Positions 54,790-64,000 of a stretch of 64,000 nucleotides of DNA are shown here, in pieces (positions within the stretch are counted from its first letter, which is position 1; each line of letters starts with the position of its first letter). This DNA comes from Nageia nagi (lineage: Eukaryota > Pinophyta): contig JBITNC010000001.1 in NCBI GenBank assembly GCA_050084985.1, positions 10,168,001-10,232,000 on the forward strand. The letters run 5' to 3'. Made by a program: the position numbers and the translations under genes. The notes beneath the pieces are model-generated. The model was not told the DNA's origin and did not search any database. It worked only from the letters and a program-made list of their open reading frames with translations.

Positions 54790-57700
54790 GTAAAACCAAA
54801 AGAAGGTATAAATTTCCTCCCTCTTTGTCATCTATTTTTTGGATTATCACATTATTATACTAACATATTATTTGCTATGTGTTAGTTCTTTTTAAGCAAA
54901 ATATGGTCAAAATAGCATTATAATGCAATTTTTTCTCTAACCTCTCATATTAGTTACATGTTATTTCTATTTTTTACTAAAATAATTTTTAATAGCTACA
55001 TTTATTTTATATAGCAATAATATGTTATTTTTTATGCAATTTTTTGAAATATGCAAAGATTGTGTAAAAAAAAATATTAGAATAAAAAGTTGCATTTTAG
55101 GCAAATATTTTACACCAAAATTAGGAGGTAGCCTTCTATTTGGGTTATTAGGAGAGATCTTTTTAATCTTTGTTTTAAAGGTTAAAGTTACATAGGAAGG
55201 GCGGCCTTTGTTTGGGCAATTTTTTTTAAGTTGTCAGGTGTGCACATGGCCTGGCTAAGGCTCATGGTCTCTTCTGCACTAAGTTCTTTTTTTTTTAATT
55301 AATTCAAACTTCATTGTATTCACTCGCTCTTTTGCACTCCTCCAAAACTTTATCTTCGACCCACAGAGTAAAAAGGTAAGAAAGATAAAAGATCATTTAT
55401 TTATCGTTTTTTCCATCAACAAAGATAAACAATTTTTATTTTACTGCATATAGTTTTTCATCCATGCAAGCAGATGCTCTCCTCAAGACTTGTGGAAACA
55501 AAGAAGAAAATAAACCTTCACGATCGAAATTGCAACGAATACGAGTTGCTGAATCGCTGTAAGAAATATGCCGAGTATGGTTTTCACACTTCAGCTTAGA
55601 TTTGCCAAAAGGATGAGAACTATAGAAAGGAGCAAAGTTTTTCCTCTTCTACTGGGTAACCGTGGTTAAGACAGTGCGGATAGGATGATCTGTCGATCAA
55701 ACAAAACTACAAGTCATACAAAGGCATTGTAGCCCTCATTCATTCTTCTATGCATGTAGTCTTTCTCTATTGGACCTGGTCTCCCTCAGGATGCACCATC
55801 GATCGGCCCGAGTAATAAAATAGTACTCTGTTGAGAGAAGGTCCTATGCTCCACCCTATGCTTAGCTGTGTGCGACCTGCTATCCTGCGCCTACGTTGAC
55901 TTGGTTGATCTTTCCCCTTCGCTACTCCTTGTTGCCCCTTCCCCCTCCGTTGCTCCTTATTATCGCTTCCCTTTTCGCCACTATCTGTGGCTACCTGCGA
56001 ACCCCCCTCATGCCTTTGTTTCTACGCATGCATGAATACTTTGGTCTCGTAGACCCCTCTCACCCTTGAGAATACCTCTCTCATCCTCGACCAATTTTTC
56101 ACCATGGAAAACATTCATTTTAGTAAATTTAGCCTATGTGCTGCCATCATTTCTGAATTTCTGACATTAAGAATGCAAAAACCTAATTTTTCAGGCTGCA
56201 GCAAATGATAAAACCTCGCTCTTGTTGTCACCATAGCGAAACTCAAACCCAAACAAAGAACACAATTTCATTATTTTTTCAATATTCACAATCTTAGATT
56301 TATCCGAAAAGAAAAAGCTTAAACAGTGATGAATATAAATTTTTTTTAAAACAAATAGATGAAAAGTGGAGAGTGAGGGGGCCTCATAGCACCTCTCTCC
56401 TACTCCTCCATGGTCTATGTGTGGTCTTCTCTCTACTCAGCCGTTTCCCTCCGTTCCAAGTCCTTTTTTGTTGGTTGCCTGGCCCCCTTTTTTTGTCTCT
56501 TTAGCATTAAAATCAGCTTTTTTGTGCAAGTTTTTTTTTTTAAATGTATCTACCACTCCATTTAAGTTCTTGGGAAGATGACCTTTTCTCTTTCCTTGCA
56601 AGCAATATTAATTGCAATGTCTTTTAATTTGGTAAAAGGATGTCCATACGCCTTCTTCTTCTTTAATGAGTGTCATAACTCATTATTTTTTTTGTCTTGG
56701 AGTACCATTTGAGGCAAACTTAAATAAGGACCTATTTACGTGTCTTAGAAAAAGGAGCACTTTAAATCTTTAAAGAAAAATTACAAATAAGGGGGTTTCT
56801 TAAAATTTTGGCAAAGGAACAACTTTTACTTACATGGTTTTAGAGATTAATTTTTTCTAAAGCCTAGAAGTTTTTTTTTTTTTTTAATCTTGATGATTAT
56901 AGATATTTTTGAAAAAATTTTAAGCTAAGTATTTTTTTTTGAGAATTTTTTTTTGAATACTTTGAAGTAATGTTTAAGCATGAAATTACTTATTTCAAAG
57001 TATTTTTTTTTAAGCATGCCTATCCTAAGCATTGATTTTTTTTAAGTAAAAGGAGGGGGAAATATTTAATTCCTTTACTTAAAAATTCTAGATCTTTAGA
57101 ATCTCTTATGCTTATGATGCATCCCTATTTTAAGTTAATGCTTAGGACTTAATTTTTTTTTAAGTTAATGATGAATGTTTAAGATTTAAATTTTTTAAGT
57201 TAAATGATGCATGCTCCTTATGTTTTAATATAAGTATTGCTTGCTAAGAAAGACTTTTGCAAAATAAGAAAATGATGCATATTGACTTAATGTTTTTTAA
57301 AACTAATAATGTATTTTTTAAGAACTTATTTATTAAGTTAACAAATGCATGCTTAGTACATAAATTTTATGCATGCCTAATATTTGCTTAGAAATTAATT
57401 TTTTTTTGTGATAAATGCTTAAAGACTTAAAATTTAAGATAGATACTTAAGTTTTTAAGTCAAATAATGCATGCTTAAAATCTTAAGTTATGATGCAATC
57501 TACTTATGCAAGAATGGACTTATGCAAAGTTAAAAATAATGTAAAGATGTCCTTTAAGGGTTGGTAAACAAAACCCATTGGACACTTAGGTTTCAAATTT
57601 TTGAATGGATGATGTTTTACTTATGCTCTTTTATTTCATGTTTCACACTTTGATTTATTTGCTTATGCAATAAAAAATGTAAACATTGAAATGAGCAACC

Positions 57701-58346
57701 TCCTAAAATGAACACATCTACATGTACATTCTGCAACATGACTTGTTTGAGGAGCCATGAGGTGAGAATAAGTAGACTGGAGCCTTTAAGTTCGATGATC
57801 CAAGTGATGAAAAATTCGTACTTCTTAATTTCTCCTAAATCCTCTATTGATTTGGATTTAATTCTAATTGTTGGAAAGGTATATGTGTAGTGATACCATA
57901 TATCTGCACATCCATTCAAAGATTATCCTGATAACCTAGGAGGACAACTTGAAACCTAATCAAGATTAATAATTTGATCGATCCAATAAATGTCATAACC
58001 TTGGAAAATAGTAAGTACTTCTCTCTGTGAGAGTATAAAACTGACCAAGGTGAACTGGTTGAAGATTAGTAGTACTTGAGCTCCTCTTGTGTGGGCATCC
58101 AAGTGAAGGTCTAATTTTAGATAAAAAACAAATATCAACAATGTCACTCTACATCTATGGTTTTTGAGATGAGAAATGTATTTGAGTACATGGGTTATTA
58201 TTTGAGTTGTAAAACATTTGTACTTGTGAATCAAATCAAACATGTCTTTAATGTTAAATGTAATATGTATTATTTACTTGGTTAAAACTTAACATTTAAT
58301 ATTTTTTAAACCACATGCTTATTATTTTTTTCACATTCTTGTATAG
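54790..58346 (+). other. probable leader intron of copia C (3,557 nt)
   Basis: TTGAG^GTAAAACC (GT at 54790-54791) and a pyrimidine-rich stretch with CTTGTATAG^CAAAT (AG at 58345-58346) match the copia A sites in sequence and position. Here the gag ATG itself has become ATA. Confidence 0.6.
55470..56480 (+). other. GC-richer insert in the copia C leader, possible second cargo
   Basis: This block is richer in G+C and in CCTTCC-type tracts than the AT-rich leader around it, as the gyrase block is in copia A. It includes a 41-codon frame (MLSSRLVETKKKINLHDRN start) and other short frames, none recognised. Its origin is unknown. Confidence 0.4.
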
Positions 58347-58349
58347 CAA

Positions 58350-61300
58350 ATAGGAGAATTCTTTTACCCAAACATATTTTTGATGGTTTCAACTTTGGAA
58401 TTTGGGAACCATGGATGAGAACTGAATTGCAAGCAAGAAAGCTTTGATAAATAATGAATAAGAACTTTGTACCTCCTATAGATGAAAAAGCACTAGAAGC
58501 TTACAACATAAAGAATGAGTTGGTAACATCCATGATTTATCATGCAATTTTAGATGATGTGTTTATGATGATTTTCTCTTCAACCTTGACAAAGGAATCT
58601 TAGAATAAATTTAAGTAAATCTACCTTGGTTTAAATTTTGCAAGGAGGTTTACCATTCTCTAAAAGTTGCTTCAATTTTATCAAGGAAAAGATGAAAATA
58701 TGGCTATCTACTTGAATAAAATCATTAACCTAAGGATTCAATTAGTTGCTTGTGTGTGTAATTAGATCAATGATGAGTTCATGGTCTCATCATTCTTTAA
58801 AGCCTTTCTTCAAAGTTTAAAAATTTTATGATGGTTATGGAAATAAGGCTTGATGATAAAGAAGTTTTCTCCCTTAAAAACTTTTTTAGGCACCTATTGA
58901 AGCATGAGAAAACCTTTAACAATAAGGTGTTGATTTCTTCTCTTAAGGATAATAATGTTGCTCTTGGAGCAATCAAAACTTTTTTCAAAAAAAATTCAAC
59001 CATCAAAAGAAATCTTATCCTTCTTCCTCCAAAAGGTTTGAAAAAAGAGGTAATGGTTACAACAGCAATAGGAATAATAGAAATAATAACCACAGTAGCA
59101 AAAATAACGATAACAATAGCCACTTCAAGTAAAAATATGGAAAGGCAAAGTAAATAATCCATATTTAAAAAAAAAAAAATTGATAGTAATAGTAATTGTT
59201 GTGGCATTCAAGGTCACAAAGAAGTTGATTACTACAAAAAGAAAAGAGAGAAAAAGAACAAAGGTAATAGAAATGTAAAGAACTACAAAGAAAAGAAGAA
59301 TATTCATGCTAATTTTGCTACAATGATCTACTCCATGTCTTGCTCTTTTTCATCTGATTAGATTGTTGATTCTGGTTGCACTAATCACCTATACTTTAAA
59401 AAAGAAAAATTTAAGAAGTTTCACAAGTATAGAAAAGATGCGGTTATGATAGGTGATAAATCTACCCTTTAAGTCTAACGAATTAAGAGTGTGTTAATTC
59501 ATAAAAAGGTTCTTGAAAATATTCTCTATATTCCTAAGTTAAGGATGAACCTTCTCTTTGTGGTCTAAGTTACTAGAAAAGGGTATTCTTTTGACTTTGA
59601 CTCTCAATTCTAATGCATTAAGAAAGGGCTTGCCACTTTGGTTAAAGGATCTATGAAAGATAACTTTTACATTATGGATCAAGTTTCATCAAAGATGTGT
59701 CTTACTTCTAGTGTGTATTCTAAAGGTAATCCTTAGCACCATCATTTAGGGTACCTTGACCACAAGAGTATTCAACTCATAAAAGACCAAGAACTTATGA
59801 AAGGTTTGCCTTCAATTTCTCCTTAAGTTGGTCTATGAGAGAAGTGCATTCTTAGCAAGATGCATAGATAAAAATTTGAAAAAGATAAAGCAACAAGAGC
59901 ATCTCAACCTCAACTTATATATATTAGATTTGATGGGTTCATTTCAGACTAAGTCACTTGGAGGAGCATTTTATGTCTTGACCTTCATTGATAACTTTAG
60001 TAGGATGACCTTTGGATATCTACTTGAGCATAAGGATCAAACCTTTGAGAGTTTTAAAATTTTTAAGGCTTTTATTGAGAATCAAAATAACCTTAAAATC
60101 AAGATATTGAGATCAGATAATAGAGGAGAATATAACATCAATGAGTTAAATGATTATTATGCTAAGTATGGAATTAAGAGGTAATTTACAATTCCATACA
60201 CTCTTCAATAAAATAGTGTTGCTGAAAGAAAAAATAGAATAATTATGAATATGGTTAGATGCATGTTGGGTATTCTTCCTAATTTCTTATGGGTTGAAGT
60301 TGTGACCACTGCTATTTACACCTTGAATAGATATTCCATAAAATTTGTTCAGAGTAAAACTCTTTTTAAGGCATGATCAAGAAGAAAACCTAACATTTCT
60401 CAGCTTAGGATGTTTGGTTGTGAAGCATTCTCTTATATTATTTTTGAAAAAAGAAGAATTTAGATAAAAGAGTTGAAAAGTGCATCTTTATGGGTTATGA
60501 CAATCATCATAGAGGTTATAGGCTCTACTCTCCATCCTATAAAGTTGTATTTATTTCAAATGATGTAAAGTTTAATGAACTTCTTGAAGAATCTACATCT
60601 AATGAGGATGATTATGTTCTAAAGGACTCTTCAGTTACACATTGTTGGTTAGATATTGATGTAAATAAGTCACCTCAAAAACAAAATTCTCAACACAAAT
60701 GGTAACAAGGAGCATGACCTTGAATAAATCCTTATTTGCTAAGATTGACAATAAATGCCTTCATACTTCAAAGAAGCTTCAAAGCATGAGTGCTAGATAG
60801 AATCCATGAAAGTGGAGTATGAGGCGCTTATGAAAAATAAAACTTGGAACTTGGTTCTTTATCTTAATAAGAAGAATATGATTGGTAATAAGTGGATCTA
60901 TAAGGCTAAGTTCAATTTAGTTGAAGATATTGAGAAATATAAGACAAGGTTAGTAGCTAAAAGTTTTGCTTAGAAATACGATGTAGATTATGAGGAAACC
61001 TTTACTCCTGTGGTAAAGATGCTTGCTCTTTTTACAGCTCAAAGATGGAACGTTTTTCAACTTGATGTTAAAAGTGCATTTCTCAATGGTGACTTAGATG
61101 TGAAAATCTTTATGAATCAACCAAAAGGGTTTATTATGGAAGGTAAAAAGTCCTTTATGTGCAAGCTAAAGAAGTTATTATATAGACTTATGCAAACACC
61201 TAGAGCCTGGTATAAGAAGATTTTAAGGTACTTTATAGACATTAGATTCTTCAAGTGCTTTTCTGACTTCGATCTATATATGTTCAATCAAGGAAAAGAC

Positions 61301-62282
61301 ATCATCTTAATTCTTTTTATGTGGATGGTCTTTTGATAATTGGAAATAATGATAAAATCATTCAAGAGTGCATATCCAAACTTAAGGTAACAGTTGAAAT
61401 AATTGATCTTGGTCTCTTGCACTACTATATTGGAATGCAAGCATATCAATACAAGGATTGTACTAGTCTCAGTTAATCTAAGTATATATCAAACATCTTA
61501 TAGAAGTTTGGAATGGAAGAGTGTAAATATGCTACGATCCTAATCTCTCCTGGAATCACTATTTCTCTAAGCTCTAACTCTCAATCAATTGATGCTACAG
61601 CTTACAGGTAATTAATTAGTAGTCTTTTGTATTTGACTATATCCAGACCAAATATTACCTTTGTAATGAAAATGATGGCATGATTCATGTAGAAACCATA
61701 TGTTGAGCATGTTAATACTGTTAAGCAAATCTTGAGGTATGTTGCAGGGATTACGGATCTTATTCTCAAGTATTCCAAGTTGCTCTCATTTATTCTCTTT
61801 AGATTATCAAATTTTGACTATGAGAAAGATAGAGATGATAGGAAGTCAACCCTTACGTATGTGTTTAACATTGGTTCAGGTGTTATCTCTTGGACTTTCA
61901 AGAAGCAACCTACTATTTCTCTTTCCATTACAAAAGTTGAATATCATGCCATGTCTATTGCAACCCAGAAATCCTTTGGCTAAGGCATCTTCTAAAAGAA
62001 ATTGGATATGAGTAAGGTGGCTCATCTTTGATCTTTTCAGATAATCAGTTAGCTATTTCTTTAGCTAAAAATCTAGTGTTCCATTAAAGAACACAACATG
62101 TGGAAATCCATGCCTATTTTATTAGAGAGAAAGTTCTTGATGGCATCATACACCTAGAGTACTATCCATCCACTTTGAACTCCACTGATTTGTTCACCAA
62201 GCCCCTCCCAGAAGCTCAATTCTGTAAGATTAGGGATGCTATCAAGTTGGTGAAGTTGCCCTCAAGGGGGAATGAAGTTTGA
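58350..62282 (+). pseudogene. copia C gag-pol, heavily broken
   Basis: Gag motifs near 58500 (KNELVTSMIYH), a Lys/Asn-rich region near 59100 and protease near 59360 (IVDSGCTNH) are followed by integrase near 59935-60230 (DLMGSF, ILRSDN, VAERKNR). RT near 61000-61340 contains [12 protein letters not shown], but the YVDD site is damaged: a lost T near 61311 shifts the frame and the second Asp codon is GGT. RNase H extends to 62282. More than fifteen stops are present. It resembles copia B in its degree of decay. Confidence 0.87.
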
Positions 62283-62439
62283 ATTCTTATGCTAAATTCA
62301 TATTTGTGATAACAACTTCACCCCTAATAGGATTTTATTTTATATAGTGTTGATTTTGTTGTACACCTTCATGGTAAGTTATCTTTACATGAGGAATTTG
62401 TTGTACAAAATTTTAAAAGTAAAAAAATTGGCCAATCTA

Positions 62440-62535
62440 GCATTATTCAGTTATCCATGTGTGAGGAACTCTTATGTGTCTTTTGGTACTATTCAGTTAT
62501 CCATATGTGAGGAACTCGTATGTGCATGCTCTATT
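62440..62535 (+). repeat. tandem repeat in the copia C 3' UTR, two units
   Basis: Two copies of the TCAGTTATCCATATGTGAGG-type unit seen four times in copia B. Confidence 0.75.
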
Positions 62536-62998
62536 TTGTAATAAAAATCAACACATGTTTTATATACAATAGGTGACTATAAGTTTTTGGCATGGCCTCT
62601 TCATGATGACTTATAGTGCACCATTGATCAGTTTATGATGGAATTTGTATGATTAATTTATCCTTTATGAGATGAATATGTTGCATCTAATTGATCTTGT
62701 CATTTGAGTTGCTTATGACTTGCAGATTCCTGTGAGATTGTAGGTTACTTACCTCAGGTATGCAGGCTCTTGGAGACTATTCATGACTTGCAGTTGGATG
62801 ACTACTTTATGTACATTGAAATAGATTGTGATTAATGATTGTATTTGGCAAAGTAGTGAGTCTCAAACTAGATCTTTCTTACTTCATAAATATGTAAAAA
62901 GTTCTCATCTTTGTTGTATCTGTTTGGAGGAGAACTCTCTTACATTCTCTTCTTCTTCTCTCTTACTCGCTCTATCCCAATATTACATTAAGAGGGAG

Positions 62999-63501
62999 TG
63001 TTGGAATGTATAATGCATTATTGTAAAGGTTTGTATTAAATTTTCTATGTAATTTCACTAATACTTAAGGGTATAATTTGATACCTTAAATATTTAAGTG
63101 AATATGATAATGTAACTTATCCTACACTCTATGTCATGAGCATGCCCCTTTGGTAAAAGGATGTGCATGTCATGCTTTTGTACATTAGATAAAAAGGTTA
63201 TCCAAAGAGGGATTTTGGCCTATAAATAAAAGGCTCACTCTTTGTGATCACACACCAATTTGTGGAGTAAAGTTATGCTATAGAATAGAAGTGTAAGAGT
63301 TGAGATTAGGAGAATTATAAGAGAGTTGTATTTGTGATTGAAGAAAAGATCTAATTAGTGGATGTACTCTTAGTTGGAGGACCCACTTATATCTTGTGTT
63401 ATCTTTGTGAGTTTGCTTTGTGTGATAGTTAGATGTAAATTGAGAGCTTTCATGTGATTTTGGTAGTTTGGGATTGTTCTTGTTATAGTTCAATTCTCTC
63501 A
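62999..63501 (+). repeat. 3' LTR of copia C, 503 bp
   Basis: It starts TGTTGGAATG after AAGAGGGAG and ends TTCTCTCA. CCTATAAATAA near 63220 is the promoter motif. Confidence 0.88.
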
Positions 63502-64000
63502 AATATGACTTAAAATATGAACCATAGTATATAATATTGCATTGGTTCTAGCACATGTTATTGTAATATAATGGCACTTTATCTTGATTTATGTAGTATT
63601 ACCAATTAACCATTTAATGAATTTAAATATGATTTATTAAATAAATAATAAATCATTTTTAAGCATCTACATTTTGCCCTTTTTTGGATACGTAATGAGA
63701 AGCACTGAAATTGCATGATCCAAAGCAGTCTAGAGAATAGAAAAAGATTTTCAATAGTAAAGTGGACTTCCTTATTTTTATTGATATGTCAAGTATGGTA
63801 TGTTGTTTTCCCTCTTTTGGTCTTGGTTTCCCCTAGATGATGCTATGTTGGATAAGCAAGCCAAAATCGAAGTCCTTCTATGACATAAGCGTTTGATTTC
63901 AATCCTACTCACCTGAAAAATACCTATAGAACAAAGCAACATATACTTGCATAAATCACATCTATGAAAGTATAAGCAATGTAAATAACAAGGATGAAAT
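63502..64000. other. AT-rich DNA, nothing recognised
   Basis: No frames or repeats are supported. Confidence 0.5.

Larger units (their letters stand above)
54515..63501 (+). mobile_element. copia C, degenerate copy of the copia A family with a truncated 5' LTR
   Basis: The order is the last 173 bp of a 5' LTR (54515-54687), TT, primer site TGGTATCAGAGC (54690), intron donor (54790), a 3.6-kb leader, acceptor (58346), decayed gag-pol, 3' UTR, purine tract and a full 3' LTR (62999-63501). No duplication can be tested because the 5' end is lost. The leader includes a GC-richer block (55470-56480) with no counterpart in copia A. Confidence 0.87.

Overview
The window is nuclear DNA of a vascular plant with a large, repeat-filled genome. 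Plant-type LTR retrotransposons (Ty1/copia and Ty3/gypsy), initiator-Met tRNA primer sites, CpG/CpHpG-type decay and a fragment of a plant gyrase A gene support this. A gymnosperm is plausible but not proven. I see no intact host gene, no tRNA or rRNA gene and no CRISPR. Nearly all of the 64 kb is retroelements nested in or next to each other, and many boundaries are fixed by 5-bp target-site duplications (TSDs).

Layout. 1-5428: 3' part of a copia element with a 2.07-kb LTR that holds a perfect 38 x 14-bp array. 6693-21200 (minus, TSD TTAGA): an old gypsy element with only Gag and protease remnants, split by a very young copia element, 'copia A' (8984-17662, minus, TSD AGTGT, LTRs 489/490 identical by eye). 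23083-23646: LTR of another copia. 24289-30970: a copia solo LTR (TSD AACCT) split by element E (24409-30611, TSD AACTT). E is non-autonomous and carries about 1,150 codons of unrecognised coding sequence. 32998-38014 (TSD ATTAG): a gag-only retrotransposon of the TR-GAG type. 38838-49190 (minus): a decayed host-like coding region split by a composite copia cluster (39608-48177, TSD GGTCA) that contains 'copia B'. 51358-53831: an isolated 2.5-kb LTR. 54515-63501: 'copia C'. The rest is AT-rich and featureless.

How the parts relate. Copia A, B, C and the solo LTR are one family. Its 5' leader appears to hold a large intron: a GAG^GTAAAAC donor just after the primer site (seen in A and C) and a TATAG^CAAATG-like acceptor right at the gag start (A, B and C). 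In A this 2.9-kb intron carries a sense-oriented piece of plastid-type DNA gyrase subunit A, i.e. captured host sequence. A has seven nonsense codons and a frameshift yet almost identical LTRs, so it was probably moved in trans by a competent relative. Separately, the copia LTR at 3.4-3.7 kb and the TR-GAG LTRs at 33-38 kb share the same TTCCGGA / TGACGTCA modules although they belong to different element classes.
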